From assembly GCF_020166105.1 (NCBI RefSeq), contig NZ_JAIUJY010000004.1, forward strand, positions 372,001 to 436,000: a stretch of DNA of 64,000 bases, in the 5' to 3' direction. Shown piece by piece: positions 1 through 10,201 of the stretch (position 1 is the stretch's first letter; the number at the start of each line of letters is the position of its first letter). Both the position numbers and the translations under genes were made by a program. This stretch comes from Blastococcus sp. LR1 (GTDB taxonomy: Bacteria > Actinomycetota > Actinomycetes > Mycobacteriales > Geodermatophilaceae). The notes below the pieces were generated by a model. That model saw nothing but the letters and a program-made list of their open reading frames with translations, did not search any database and was not told where the DNA came from.

Positions 1-922
1 GGAGCCCAGCAGCGGCGCCTGGGGGCGGGCGGTCCGCGGCGGCGTGCTGCTGCTCGGTGCCCGCGACTGGCTGGCCGACCACCGCCCGGAGCACGTGCTG
101 GTGCTCGGCCGCCCGACGCTCTCCCGGCCGGTCAACGCGCTGCTGGCCGATCCGGCGGTCACCGTCGAGACGGTCAGCGCCTCGCCCCGCTGGGCCGACG
201 CGGTGCGCTCCAGCACCCGGGTCTCACCGCTGTTCGTCCATGCCGAGGGCGAGGTCGACGCGGAGTGGGCGGAGTCCTGGCACGCCGCCGCCGGGCGGGT
301 GGGAGCCGCCGTCGACGCGGCGCTCGACGCCTCGCCCGTGCTCACCGCCGCCCGGCTGGCCCGCGAGGTCGTCGCCGCGCTGCCGTCCGGTGCCCTGTTC
401 GTGCTCGGGTCCTCCACGCCGGTGCGCGACGTCGACCGTCTGGCCGTGCCGCGGGCCGACGTGACCGTGCTCGCCAACCGCGGCGTCGCCGGCATCGACG
501 GCACGATCTCCACCGCCGTCGGGGCGGCGCTGGTGCACGGCGGCCCGGCGTTCGCGCTGATGGGCGATCTGACGTTCCTGCACGACCTCACCGGCATGCT
601 GCTCGGCGAGGGGGAGCGGCGGCCCGACCTGACCGTCGTCGTCCCGGACAACGACGGCGGGGGGATCTTCGCCCAGCTCGAGCCGGGGCAGGACCGCTAC
701 GCCGCCGACTACCGGCGGGTATTCGGCACCCCGCACGGCCGCGACCTGGTAGCCGTGGCGGAGTCGCTCGGCTGGGCGGCGTCGCGGGCGTCGTCGTCGG
801 CGGAGCTCACCGACGCGCTCGCGCTGGGCGGCCCCCGGGTCGTCGTCGTCCGGACCGACCAGCGTGCCGAGGCATCGCTGGCGGGCGAGCTGCGCGCCGC
901 GGCGGTGCGGGCGCTCGGCTGA
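1..922 (+). CDS. menD: MenD, SEPHCHC synthase (5' end outside window)
   Basis: This is the C-terminal part of 2-succinyl-5-enolpyruvyl-6-hydroxy-3-cyclohexene-1-carboxylate synthase. MenD is a thiamine-diphosphate enzyme that joins 2-oxoglutarate to isochorismate in menaquinone synthesis. The reading frame is open from base 2, which begins with a PSSGAWGR stretch typical of the MenD middle region, so the start lies upstream of the window. The C-terminal TPP-binding domain carries GDLTFLHDL and then DNDGGGIF, both characteristic of MenD and distinguishing it from other TPP enzymes. Roughly half of the usual 550-residue protein is present. Isochorismate synthase, which makes its substrate, lies just downstream on the opposite strand. 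Confidence 0.93.
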   Translation, partial: EPSSGAWGRAVRGGVLLLGARDWLADHRPEHVLVLGRPTLSRPVNALLADPAVTVETVSASPRWADAVRSSTRVSPLFVHAEGEVDAEWAESWHAAAGRVGAAVDAALDASPVLTAARLAREVVAALPSGALFVLGSSTPVRDVDRLAVPRADVTVLANRGVAGIDGTISTAVGAALVHGGPAFALMGDLTFLHDLTGMLLGEGERRPDLTVVVPDNDGGGIFAQLEPGQDRYAADYRRVFGTPHGRDLVAVAESLGWAASRASSSAELTDALALGGPRVVVVRTDQRAEASLAGELRAAAVRALG

Positions 923-1034
923 GGCGTCCTGCGGATCTCTTGCGGTTACCGAGCGGGTGCCCTGCGGTTCGCCGTGCAGAGTCCTTCTTGCACGGGGGAC
1001 GCGCCCCGGCGGGAGCGGTGAGAGGAGTTCGACG

Positions 1035-1184
1035 ATGACCCGGAACGTGCTGGCCTCGTTCCGCCTGATGGCGGGAACGGTGGCGCTCGCGGCTGGGATC
1101 GCCGGATTCGCTCTGGGGGACACCGCACCCGCCGGGGCCACCCCGCCCGTGCACACCCCGATCGTGCTGGCCGACGCCGGCTGA
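1035..1184 (+). CDS. Small secreted peptide, 49 aa, function unknown
   Basis: This short gene is not recognised. It has a strong AGGAG ribosome binding site 8 bases before the ATG. The product has an N-terminal Arg, a hydrophobic stretch at about residues 11-28 and an A-G-A signal-peptidase-like site at residues 33-35. Cleavage there would release a mature peptide of only 14 residues beginning TPPVH. It lies between menD and the convergent menF, whose stop is only 13 bases away. The 112 bases upstream hold repeated TGCGG(TT) motifs but no clear promoter. It could be a signalling or structural peptide, or a poorly constrained leftover ORF. The signal peptide and ribosome binding site make chance less likely. 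Confidence 0.55.
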   Translation: MTRNVLASFRLMAGTVALAAGIAGFALGDTAPAGATPPVHTPIVLADAG

Positions 1185-1197
1185 TCCGCGCGGGGCG

Positions 1198-2457
1198 TCA
1201 GCCCTCGAGAGCGGCCTGGAACGCGGCGAACTTCGACTGCGTCTCGGCGAGCTCCGCGGCCGGGTCGGAGCCCGCGACGATGCCGCAGCCGGCGAACAGC
1301 CGCGCTCCGTCGTCGCCCACGAGCTCCGCACAGCGCAGCGCCAGCCCGAACTCGCCGTCGCCGGTCGCGTCCAGCCAGCCCACGGGGCCTGCGTAGCGGC
1401 CGCGGTCCATGCCCTCCAGCTCACCGATCAGCGCTGCGGCGTCGGGAGTGGGCGTGCCGCAGACGGCGGCGGTCGGGTGCACGGCGCCCACCAGCTCCAG
1501 CAGCCCCGCTCCGGCGGCGCGGCCGCGCTCGGCCTGCCGGCCCACGACGTCGGTGGCCAGGTGCCGCACGTTCGCCAGCGTGAGCAGCTGCGGCTCGATC
1601 GGGGAGTCGAGGGTCTCACAGTACGGCTCCAGGGCGCGCACGAGGGAGTCGACGGCGAGCGCGTGCTCGGCGCGGTCCTTGGGCGAGGCCAGCAGCTCGC
1701 GGGCCAGGCGCTCGTCCTCGGCGCCCGCGCCGCGCGGAGCGGTGCCGGCCAGCACGCGTGCGGACAGCCGCCGGCCGGTGCGGCGCAGCAGCAGCTCCGG
1801 GGTGGCGCCGAGCAGCCCGTCGACGGCGAAGGTCCAGCAGTCGGGGAAGCGCGCGGCCAGCCGCAGCAGCATCCGTCGCGGCTCGAGCGGGACGTCGGAG
1901 GAGACGAAGAGATCGCGGGCGAGCACGACCTTGGCCAGCTCACCGGCGTCGATCCGCTGGACGGCTTCGGCGACGGCGGCGCACCAGCTGGCCGGGTCCA
2001 GCGCGCCGTCGGCGTACCGGAGGCGGAGCGGCGGGGCGTCGGGCAGGGGGAGGGGAGCGGGGAGCGTCGGAGCGGTGCCGACGGCAGTGATCCAGCCGAC
2101 GCCGTCGCGCCGTCCGACCACGACCTCGGGAACGACGAAGACCGACGTCCCGGCAGTCGGGTCGAAGGCGATGCTGCCGAAGAGGACCGGGCCCGAGCCG
2201 GGGATGCCGAGCTCGTCGTCGACGTCGAGACCGGTGGTGAACTCGTCCCACCAGGCGGCCGCCTGCGCCAGTGCGGAGGGGCCGCTGACCTCGAGCCGGG
2301 CGGCTTCACCCCAGCCGACCAGGCCCTCGCCGCGGCGCACCCAGGAGAGCCCCCCGGAGGCCGGGAGGAGGTCGAGCAGGTCGCCGACGGCGTCGGACCG
2401 GACCGTGGTGACGGTGCGCGACGCCGCTGCCGGAGAGGTCGGGGCGGCCACGGTCAC
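1198..2457 (-). CDS. menF: Isochorismate synthase
   Basis: The 419-residue product converts chorismate to isochorismate, the committed step into menaquinone, and belongs to the chorismate-binding MenF/EntC family. The family core runs through the C-terminal two thirds: [30 protein letters not shown], and the [10 protein letters not shown] and GPVGWLDA blocks, ending with AGCGIVAGS. The start is GTG. A -10-like TACTCT lies six bases before it with no ribosome binding site, which suggests a leaderless transcript. menD, which uses the product, is next door, and menG is divergent across a 35-base gap. A siderophore or salicylate role is possible for this family, but the men neighbours argue for menaquinone. 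Confidence 0.93.
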   Translation of the reverse strand: MTVAAPTSPAAASRTVTTVRSDAVGDLLDLLPASGGLSWVRRGEGLVGWGEAARLEVSGPSALAQAAAWWDEFTTGLDVDDELGIPGSGPVLFGSIAFDPTAGTSVFVVPEVVVGRRDGVGWITAVGTAPTLPAPLPLPDAPPLRLRYADGALDPASWCAAVAEAVQRIDAGELAKVVLARDLFVSSDVPLEPRRMLLRLAARFPDCWTFAVDGLLGATPELLLRRTGRRLSARVLAGTAPRGAGAEDERLARELLASPKDRAEHALAVDSLVRALEPYCETLDSPIEPQLLTLANVRHLATDVVGRQAERGRAAGAGLLELVGAVHPTAAVCGTPTPDAAALIGELEGMDRGRYAGPVGWLDATGDGEFGLALRCAELVGDDGARLFAGCGIVAGSDPAAELAETQSKFAAFQAALEG

Positions 2458-2492
2458 GAGCCCAGAGTAGGAGGCCTTGTAGCGTCGATGCC
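2458..2492. promoter_or_regulatory. 35-bp divergent promoter region menF/menG, probably leaderless both ways
   Basis: The gap between the two GTG starts is 35 bases. Toward menG there is TAGCGT at 2480-2485, seven bases before the GTG. Toward menF there is TACTCT (complement of 2464-2469), six bases before its GTG. Both fit the TANNNT -10 placed 6-8 bases before a start codon that marks leaderless genes in actinobacteria. No Shine-Dalgarno sequence fits either start well. The -35 regions would lie inside the opposite gene's start, so the two promoters probably interfere. Confidence 0.5.
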
Positions 2493-3212
2493 GTGGTAGA
2501 CCGGCGAGAGACCCAGCACACCGCCGGCTCGCGGGCCGATCTGGACAAGAAGCCGGCCGAGGTCGCGGCCATGTTCGACCGGGTCGCGAAGCGCTACGAC
2601 GTCACCAACACGGTGCTCTCCGGCGGCCTGGACGCCTCCTGGCGGCGGGCCACCCGGGAGGCGCTGGGCGCCTGTCCGGGCCAGACGGTGCTCGACGTCG
2701 CGGCCGGTACCGCGGTCTCCACGGTCGAGCTGACCGCCGGCGGCGTGACGGCGATCGCCTGCGACTTCTCCCAGGGGATGCTGCGCGCAGGTGCGGCCCG
2801 TCCGGTGCCCAAGGTCGCCGGTGATGCCATGGCGCTGCCGCTGGCCGACGAGAGCGTCGACGGCGTCGTCATCTCCTTCGGCCTGCGGAACGTCGCCGAT
2901 ACCGACGCCGCGCTGCGGGAGTTCCACCGCGTCACCAAGCCCGGTGGCACGCTGGTGGTCTGCGAGTTCTCCAGCCCGACCTGGTCGCCGTTCCGCACGG
3001 TCTACACCGAGTACCTGATGAAGGCGCTGCCCCGGATCGCCCGCGCGGTGAGCAGCAACCCGGAGGCCTACGTCTACCTCGCCGAGTCGATCCGCGCCTG
3101 GCCCGACCAGCCGGCGCTCGCCTCGCGGCTGCAGGAAGCCGGCTGGGCCGACGTCGCCTGGTCCAACCTCACCGGCGGCATCGTCGCGCTGCACCGTGGC
3201 CGCAAGCTCTGA
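2493..3212 (+). CDS. menG: Demethylmenaquinone methyltransferase
   Basis: The 239-residue protein is a UbiE/MenG class I SAM-dependent methyltransferase that performs the C-methylation of demethylmenaquinone. Its N-terminal part has [13 protein letters not shown], the family opening. The SAM-binding motif I is VLDVAAGTA, followed by ACDFSQGML, the GDAMALPL segment and SFGLRNV with [11 protein letters not shown], all typical of UbiE. The GTG start is chosen because a -10-like TAGCGT lies seven bases upstream and the methyltransferase fold follows at once. It sits between the menaquinone ring genes and the quinone-tail reductase, which supports the assignment to menaquinone. Confidence 0.93.
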   Translation: MVDRRETQHTAGSRADLDKKPAEVAAMFDRVAKRYDVTNTVLSGGLDASWRRATREALGACPGQTVLDVAAGTAVSTVELTAGGVTAIACDFSQGMLRAGAARPVPKVAGDAMALPLADESVDGVVISFGLRNVADTDAALREFHRVTKPGGTLVVCEFSSPTWSPFRTVYTEYLMKALPRIARAVSSNPEAYVYLAESIRAWPDQPALASRLQEAGWADVAWSNLTGGIVALHRGRKL

Positions 3213-3215
3213 CCA

Positions 3216-3236
3216 TCCGGCACGCCGTGAGCCGGA
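3216..3236 (+). terminator. Weak hairpin after menG
   Basis: TCCGGC and GCCGGA form a six-base-pair stem with a nine-base loop just after the menG stop. There is no T tract, so this is at best a weak intrinsic terminator or an RNA-stabilising hairpin. Confidence 0.3.
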
Positions 3237-3263
3237 CGGATCGACACTCCTCGGCCAGGGGTG

Positions 3264-3294
3264 TTGTCAGCTAGATCACACCGGGGCCTAGACT
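3264..3294 (+). promoter_or_regulatory. Candidate promoter of menJ (and perhaps nuo)
   Basis: TTGTCA at 3264-3269 and TAGACT at 3289-3294 form a plausible -35/-10 pair with a 19-base spacer. Transcription would start near 3301, giving a leader of about 65 bases that contains the Rex-type operator before the menJ ATG. Confidence 0.5.
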
Positions 3295-3308
3295 CGGGAC
3301 CGAGCACT

Positions 3309-3326
3309 TTGTGAACCTTTTCACAA
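3309..3326. promoter_or_regulatory. Rex-type operator (TTGTGAA-N4-TTCACAA)
   Basis: Bases 3309-3315 read TTGTGAA and 3320-3326 read TTCACAA, a perfect inverted repeat with a 4-base spacer CCTT. This matches the published Rex operator form TTGTGAA-N4-TTCACAA of Gram-positive bacteria. Rex senses NADH/NAD+ and in Streptomyces coelicolor controls respiratory genes including nuo. The site lies about 15 bases after the -10, in the initially transcribed region, where a bound repressor would block transcription of menJ and possibly the downstream nuo operon. No rex gene is in the window. Confidence 0.75.
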
Positions 3327-3366
3327 GGTGCCGCCGGGCTCGACGACGGAACCGGGGGTGGCAGCG

Positions 3367-4653
3367 ATGGCGCACGCAGCCGAGCACGACTCCGCCCGAA
3401 ATCACTCTGCCGACGTCGTCGTGGTCGGCGCTGGGCCCGCCGGGTCGAGCGCTGCCTGGCACCTGGCGCGCAGTGGCGTGGACGTCGCCGTGCTGGAGAA
3501 GGCCGAGTTCCCCCGCGAGAAGGTCTGCGGCGACGGGCTGACCCCGCGCGGGGTCAAGGCGCTGCTCGACATGGACGTCGACACCACTGCCCCGGGCTGG
3601 GTGCGCCGCCGCGGGCTGCGGGTGCACGGCGGTGGCCGGGTCGCCGAGGTCGACTGGCCGCGGCTGGACTCCTGGCCCGACCACGGCCTGGTGCGCACCC
3701 GCAAGGAGATGGACGCGCTGCTGGCCGACCACGCGGTCGCCGCGGGCGCCCGGCTGGTCACCAGCACCACGGTCACCGAGCCGCTGCTGGACGACGACGG
3801 CCGCGTGACCGGCGTCCGCGCGGAGCTGGGGGAGGACCGGGAGCCGGTCACCTGGCGCGCTCCGCTGGTCATCTCGGCCGAGGGGCTCTCCGGTCGGCTG
3901 GCCAAGAGCCTCGGTCTGCTGCGCCGCACCGACCGGCCGCTCGGCGTCGCACTGCGCCGGTACGTGCGCAGCCGCCGCACCCACGACGACTACCTCGACA
4001 TCGCCTTCGACCTGACCGTCCAGGGGCCGAGTCGGGACTCCATGCCCGGGTACGGCTGGATCTTCGGGATGGGCGACGGCACGGCCAACGTCGGCTACGG
4101 GCTGCTCGACACCCGTCGCGGCACCGGCGCCGACCGCAAGATGATCCTGCGCCGCTGGCTCGACCTCTTCCCCGACGAGGACGGCCTCCGCGAGTCCGAC
4201 GCCGTCACCCCGCTGCGCGGCGCCGGGCTGCCGATGGCGCTGAGCCGGGGCCCGGCCTGCACCCGCGGGCTGCTGCTGGCCGGAGACAGCGCCGGGACCG
4301 TCAACCCGTGCAACGGCGAGGGCATCAGCTACGCCCTGGAGAGCGGGCGGATGGCGGCCGAGGCCGCGATCGAGGCCCTGGTGGCTCCGACGGCCGATGC
4401 GCGGGAGGCGGCGCTCCAGCGGTACCCCGAGCGGCTGCGCGACGACGTCGGCCGCCACCACCGCCTCGGCATGGGCTTCCTGGCGCTGCTGGCCCGGCCG
4501 GGCGTCGTCAACCTCGCCATGGCCCGGGGGCTGCGCCGTCCCAGGCTCGTCGACGGCGCGCTGCGGCTGATGGGCAACCTGACCGACGGGCGGGACGGCG
4601 ACGCGGTGGACCGCGCGCTGGCCGTCCTCCTCCGACTCACCCCGGCGGCCTGA
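3367..4653 (+). CDS. menJ: Geranylgeranyl reductase family flavoprotein, MenJ-like
   Basis: This 428-residue FAD-dependent oxidoreductase probably saturates an isoprene unit of the menaquinone tail, as MenJ does in mycobacteria. The Rossmann motif VVVVGAGPAG is at about residues 17-26, with GSSAAWHL after it. LEKAEFPREKVCGDGLTPRGV is the typical geranylgeranyl-reductase family block and is followed by GDSAGTVNPCNGEGI, the second FAD motif. The ATG at 3367 is preferred over an in-frame GTG at 3328 because a GGGGGTGG ribosome binding site precedes it and the earlier start lies next to the operator. The gene precedes nuoA by about 100 bases, an arrangement conserved in actinobacteria. The exact substrate is inferred. 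Confidence 0.85.
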   Translation: MAHAAEHDSARNHSADVVVVGAGPAGSSAAWHLARSGVDVAVLEKAEFPREKVCGDGLTPRGVKALLDMDVDTTAPGWVRRRGLRVHGGGRVAEVDWPRLDSWPDHGLVRTRKEMDALLADHAVAAGARLVTSTTVTEPLLDDDGRVTGVRAELGEDREPVTWRAPLVISAEGLSGRLAKSLGLLRRTDRPLGVALRRYVRSRRTHDDYLDIAFDLTVQGPSRDSMPGYGWIFGMGDGTANVGYGLLDTRRGTGADRKMILRRWLDLFPDEDGLRESDAVTPLRGAGLPMALSRGPACTRGLLLAGDSAGTVNPCNGEGISYALESGRMAAEAAIEALVAPTADAREAALQRYPERLRDDVGRHHRLGMGFLALLARPGVVNLAMARGLRRPRLVDGALRLMGNLTDGRDGDAVDRALAVLLRLTPAA

Positions 4654-4741
4654 GCCATGGCGGCGGGGTGCGGGGTCACGAATCGATACGGCAGGGACTC
4701 TCCGTGTCCTCATCGTGACCCGGACGTGACCGAACTCACCC

Positions 4742-4747
4742 TAGGGT
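4742..4747 (+). promoter_or_regulatory. Candidate -10 for a leaderless nuoA transcript
   Basis: TAGGGT lies exactly seven bases before the ATG at 4755. No Shine-Dalgarno sequence and no clear -35 hexamer are seen at standard spacing. If real, nuo has its own promoter downstream of menJ in addition to read-through from the Rex-controlled promoter. Confidence 0.4.
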
Positions 4748-4754
4748 GCTGCTG

Positions 4755-5117
4755 ATGCTCTCGACCTACGTCCCGATCGTCGGGCTCTTCGTCCTGGCTG
4801 CCGCGTTCGCGGTGTTCTCGGTCGCGGCGGCGCCCTACATCGGTCCGCGCCGCTACAACCGGGCCAAGCTCGAGCCCTACGAGTGCGGCATCGAGCCGGT
4901 CGACCAGCCGCTCACCGGCGGGCGCTTCCCGGTCAAGTACTACCTGACGGCGATGTTGTTCATCGTCTTCGACATCGAGATCGTCTTCCTCTACCCGTGG
5001 GCCGTGCACAACGAGGCGCTCGGCGTCTTCGGCCTGGTCGAGATGACGGTCTTCATCGCCACCGTGTTCATCGCCTACGCGTACGTGTGGCGCCGCGGCG
5101 GGCTCGAGTGGGACTGA
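4755..5117 (+). CDS. nuoA: NADH-quinone oxidoreductase subunit A
   Basis: NuoA is a small membrane subunit of respiratory complex I (NDH-1) that helps join the peripheral arm to the membrane arm. The 120-residue protein has three predicted membrane helices and the family block [29 protein letters not shown], beginning near residue 40, followed by [12 protein letters not shown]. The ATG at 4755 is chosen because a -10-like TAGGGT lies seven bases before it. An in-frame GTG at 4746 would overlap that hexamer. It is the first gene of the 14-gene nuo operon and nuoB follows after 13 bases. Confidence 0.95.
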   Translation: MLSTYVPIVGLFVLAAAFAVFSVAAAPYIGPRRYNRAKLEPYECGIEPVDQPLTGGRFPVKYYLTAMLFIVFDIEIVFLYPWAVHNEALGVFGLVEMTVFIATVFIAYAYVWRRGGLEWD

Positions 5118-5130
5118 CGGGAGTCTGACG

Positions 5131-5799
5131 ATGGGTCTCGAGGAGAAGCTGCCCAGCGGCGTGCTGTTGACCAGCGTGGAGAAGCTGGTCAACTGGACGC
5201 GGAAGTCCTCGCTCTGGCCGGCCACGTTCGGGCTGGCCTGCTGCGCGATCGAGATGATGGCCTCGGGCGCCGGCCGGTACGACCTGGCCCGCTTCGGCAT
5301 GGAGGTCTTCCGGGCCTCGCCGCGCCAGGCCGACCTCATGATCGTCGCCGGCCGGGTGAGCCAGAAGATGGCACCGGTCCTGCGGCAGATCTACGACCAG
5401 ATGCCCGAGCCGCGCTGGGTGCTCGCGATGGGCGTCTGCGCCAGCTCCGGCGGCATGTTCAACAACTACGCCGTCGTCCAGGGCGTCGACCACATCGTCC
5501 CGGTGGACATGTACCTGCCCGGCTGCCCGCCGCGGCCGGAGATGCTGATGGACGCGATCCTCAAGCTGCACCACAAGATCCAGCACGAGCCCCTCGGCGC
5601 CAAGCGCGAGAAGCAGCTCGAGCGGCAGCGGCAGGAGGGCACCGCCAAGGACCTGATGGTCGAGATGCCCTCGACGGTGCGCGCGAACAAGGACCTCCGC
5701 CGGGCCTACGAGGAGGCGGCCGCGCAGGGCCGCACCGGCCAGTTCGCCGCCGAGCAGCGCGGCGGCAACGCCGTCCTCCTGCCGGAGGAGCGCCGATGA
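5131..5799 (+). CDS. nuoB: NADH-quinone oxidoreductase subunit B
   Basis: NuoB carries iron-sulfur cluster N2, the last electron carrier before quinone in complex I. The 222-residue protein has all four N2 ligands: the adjacent Cys37-Cys38 in LACCAIEMM, Cys103 in GVCASSGG and Cys132 in PGCPPRPE. A charged tail of about 60 residues follows the conserved core, longer than in Escherichia coli and usual for actinobacteria. Its stop overlaps the nuoC start by four bases (ATGA), which indicates translational coupling. Confidence 0.97.
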   Translation: MGLEEKLPSGVLLTSVEKLVNWTRKSSLWPATFGLACCAIEMMASGAGRYDLARFGMEVFRASPRQADLMIVAGRVSQKMAPVLRQIYDQMPEPRWVLAMGVCASSGGMFNNYAVVQGVDHIVPVDMYLPGCPPRPEMLMDAILKLHHKIQHEPLGAKREKQLERQRQEGTAKDLMVEMPSTVRANKDLRRAYEEAAAQGRTGQFAAEQRGGNAVLLPEERR

Positions 5800-6544
5800 G
5801 CAACGACGGCGGATCGAACGTCGTCCCCGGCCGCGAGGAGGCCGGCTACGACGACGCGACAGCGTCCGGCGGCGGCTTCCGGAAGGGCGCGTTCGGCGTC
5901 AGCGGCAGCGGTGACACCTCCGGGTTCGGCGGGCTGGTCCGCGTCGAGCCCGGTGGCGCGGTCGCGCTGCACTCCACCGAGCGCCCCTACGGCGGATGGT
6001 TCGACGAGGTCACCGACGCGCTGATCGAGGCCGTCGGGCAGGCCACCTACGACGCCGCCGTCCAGCGGGTCCTGGTCGACCGCGGCGAGATCACCTACTT
6101 CGTCGCCCGCGAGCACCTGCTCGCCCTCGTGCAGGCGCTGCGCGACGACGAGGCGCTGCGCTTCGAGCTGCTGTCCAGCCTGTCGGCCGTCGACTACCTG
6201 GACAGCGGCGGCCCCGCCGTCGACCCGGGGCGGCCGCGGCTGCACGTCGTCTACCACCTGACGTCGATGACCTACCGCCGCCGCATCCGGCTCGAGGTCG
6301 CCGTCACCGCCGAGGACCCGCACGTCCCCTCGGTCACGACGACCTACCCGACGGCGGACTGGCACGAGCGGGAGACCTTCGACATGTTCGGGATCGTCTT
6401 CGACGGCCACCCGGGCCTCACGCGGATCCTCATGCCGGACGACTGGGACGGCTTCCCGCAGCGCAAGGACTACCCCCTCGGCGGGATCCCGGTCGAGTAC
6501 CACGACGCGACCATCCCTCCGCCCGACACGAGGAGGGCGTACCG

Positions 6545-6548
<4 letters not shown>
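5796..6548 (+). CDS. nuoC: NADH-quinone oxidoreductase subunit C
   Basis: NuoC is a 30-kDa-type subunit of the complex I peripheral arm that packs against NuoD near the quinone site. The signature [16 protein letters not shown] lies at about residues 190-205, followed by [10 protein letters not shown] and the PQRKDYPL end block. The first 60 or so residues are polar and Gly-rich and do not resemble the family core; they look like an extension. It is a separate gene here, not fused to nuoD. It overlaps nuoB and nuoD by four bases on each side. Confidence 0.95.
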
Positions 6549-7863
<1,315 letters not shown>

Positions 7864-7867
<4 letters not shown>

Positions 7868-8871
7868 GTGCACTTCCCGGCTCGATCGAGGGCGCGCTGA
7901 CCACGGGGCTGGACGACAGCCCCGTGCTGCCCGCCCCGGCCGACCTGCCGCCGCTGACCGAGCAGACCCGGCTCGAGGCGCGGGAGATCATCGCCCGCTA
8001 CCCGGTGCCCCGGTCGGCGCTGCTGCCGATGCTGCACCTGGTGCAGAGCTACCAGGGCTACGTCAGCCCCGAGGGCGTCGCGCTCTGCGCCGAGGAGCTC
8101 GGTCTCACCAAGGCCGAGGTCGGCGCGGTCGCGACGTTCTACACGATGTACAAGCGCCGTCCGACCGGCCGGCACATCGTGAGCGTCTGCACGAACACGC
8201 TGTGCTCCGTGCTCGGCGGTCAGCGGATCATGGACGCGCTCTCCGCCGACCTCGGCGTCCACCACGACGAGACGGCGGCCGACGGGTCGATCACCCTCGA
8301 GCACGCCGAGTGCCTGGCCGCGTGCGACTACGCGCCGGTGGTCACCGTCGACTACGAGTTCTACGACCAGCAGGACGTCGAGAGCGCCCGCGAACTGGTG
8401 GCGGCCCTGCGCCGCGGCGAGAAGCCGCACCCCACCCGCGGCGCTCCGCTGACCGACTTCCGCGGCGTCTCCCGGCAGCTCGCCGGCTTCAACCAGTACG
8501 AGGACCCGCGCGCGGCCGTCGACGCCCCGGGCAACTACGAGCCCACGCTCATCGGCCTGCGGCTTGCCGAGGAGCGCGGCGAGTCCGCGCCCGCCATGAC
8601 GACGGGTCCGGAGGACCAGCCGGCCGATGCCGGCGAGCCGCGGGACACCGTCCGGCCCTCCGGGGACACCGGCGAGACCCCGGGCAAGGAGGCCGCCGAC
8701 GCCCGCGTCGCCGCCGCGGACACCCCCGCGGAGAAGGCCGGCGCGGCCGGCTCCCACCCCGACGCACCCGAACCGTCCGGCCGGTCGCTCGCCGACTCCG
8801 ACGACGGCACCGACACGCCCGCGGGCTCCGAGCCGGGAACGTCCGGCCAGGGTCCGCAGAGGGAGGCCTGA
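7864..8871 (+). CDS. nuoE: NADH-quinone oxidoreductase subunit E, with long acidic tail
   Basis: NuoE is the thioredoxin-like [2Fe-2S] subunit (cluster N1a) of the NADH-input module. The four ligands are Cys109 and Cys114 in VCTNTLC and Cys150 and Cys154 in ECLAAC. The GTG start overlaps the nuoD stop. The protein is 335 residues, about 100 more than usual for actinobacterial NuoE. The extra part, from about residue 235, is a low-complexity tail rich in Ala, Gly, Pro, Asp and Glu without family resemblance. It is in frame and codon use looks normal, so the tail is probably translated. Its role is unknown. Confidence 0.95.
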
Positions 8872-8872
8872 C

Positions 8873-10201
8873 ATGCCGCTGAGCCCCGTCCTCACCTACC
8901 GCTGGGGCGCCGACCAGTCGTGGCGGCTGTCGACCTACGAGTCGATGGACGGCTACGCCGCCCTGCGCACCGCGCTGTCGATGGCCCCCGACGAGCTGGT
9001 CACGATGGTCAAGGACTCGGGACTGCGCGGCCGCGGTGGCGCCGGCTTCCCGACCGGCATGAAGTGGAGCTTCATCCCGCAGCCCAAGCCGGGGGAGGAG
9101 CCCACCGGCCCGGCGGCGCTGCCGAAGTACCTCGTGGTCAACGCCGACGAGGGGGAGCCCGGCACCTGCAAGGACCTCCCGCTGATGATGGCCGATCCGC
9201 ACTCGCTGATCGAGGGCGTGATCATCTCCGCGTACGCGATCCGCTCGAAGTTCGCCGCCATCTACGTGCGCGGCGAGGCCGTGCACGCCCACCGCCGGCT
9301 GATGGCCGCGGTCGAGGAGGCCTACGCCGCCGGCTACCTCGGCACCGACATCCTCGGCACGGGCTACGACCTGGAGCTGGTCGTGCACGCCGGCGCCGGC
9401 GCCTACATCTGCGGCGAGGAGACGGCGCTGCTGGAGTCGCTGGAGGGCTACCGGGGTCAGCCGCGGCTCAAGCCGCCGTTCCCCGCCGTCGCCGGCCTCT
9501 ACGGCTCGCCCACGGTCATCAACAACGTCGAGACGCTGGCCAGCGTGCCGTTCGTCGTCCGCGGCGGGCCTGCGTGGTTCAAGGCCATGGGCCCGGAGAA
9601 GTCGCCCGGCCCGAAGATCTACTCGATCTCCGGCCGCGTCGTCCGCCCGGGCCAGTACGAGGCCCCCATGGGGACGACGATGCGCGAGCTGCTGGAGATG
9701 GCCGGCGGCGTGCGGCCCGGGCACGAGCTGAAGTTCTGGACGCCGGGTGGATCGTCGACGCCGTACTTCACCGCCGAGCACCTCGACGTCCCGCTGGACT
9801 TCGACTCGGTCGCGGCGGCCGGCTCGATGCTCGGCACCACCGCGCTGATGGTGTTCGACGAGACCGACTCGATCGTCGAGGCGACCCTGCGGTTCACCCA
9901 GTTCTACGCGCACGAGAGCTGCGGCAAGTGCACTCCGTGCCGCGAGGGCACCTACTGGCTGGTCCAGGTGCTGCAGCGCATCGTCGACGGGCAGGGCACC
10001 GCGCAGGACCTCGACCTGCTGGTCGACACCTGCGACAACATCCTCGGCCGGTCGTTCTGCGCCCTCGGTGACGGCGCCACCAGCTGCATCTCCAGCTCGC
10101 TGAAGTACTTCAAGGACGACTACGTCGCCCTGCTGCCGCCCGAGGAGCAGGCCCGCCTGGGTCGCAGCCTCCGACTCGAGCCCGTGGGAGCTGCGTCGTG
10201 A
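8873..10201 (+). CDS. nuoF: NADH-quinone oxidoreductase subunit F
   Basis: NuoF binds NADH, FMN and cluster N3 and is the electron entry point of complex I. The 442-residue product has the nucleotide site [24 protein letters not shown], and the FMN-side [19 protein letters not shown]. The N3 ligands are Cys350, Cys353 and Cys356 in SCGKCTPC, plus Cys396 in SFCALG. The ATG at 8873 is chosen because it lies one base after the nuoE stop and the conserved region begins soon after. Its stop overlaps the nuoG start by four bases. Confidence 0.97.
   Translation: MPLSPVLTYRWGADQSWRLSTYESMDGYAALRTALSMAPDELVTMVKDSGLRGRGGAGFPTGMKWSFIPQPKPGEEPTGPAALPKYLVVNADEGEPGTCKDLPLMMADPHSLIEGVIISAYAIRSKFAAIYVRGEAVHAHRRLMAAVEEAYAAGYLGTDILGTGYDLELVVHAGAGAYICGEETALLESLEGYRGQPRLKPPFPAVAGLYGSPTVINNVETLASVPFVVRGGPAWFKAMGPEKSPGPKIYSISGRVVRPGQYEAPMGTTMRELLEMAGGVRPGHELKFWTPGGSSTPYFTAEHLDVPLDFDSVAAAGSMLGTTALMVFDETDSIVEATLRFTQFYAHESCGKCTPCREGTYWLVQVLQRIVDGQGTAQDLDLLVDTCDNILGRSFCALGDGATSCISSSLKYFKDDYVALLPPEEQARLGRSLRLEPVGAAS

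Noticed and set aside
923..1034. Possible fifth copy of the dispersed repeat after menD (GCGGGTGCCCTGCGG)
   Set aside because: The right-hand part is similar, but the left arm is not complementary and the inner CGCACGCTCG sequence is missing. TGCGGTT direct repeats explain the likeness.
5996..6544. An open frame upstream of and continuous with nuoD, suggesting a NuoCD-type fusion
   Set aside because: nuoC is complete in another frame over this stretch, and the nuoD ATG overlaps its stop. The upstream part reads as arginine-rich shadow sequence.
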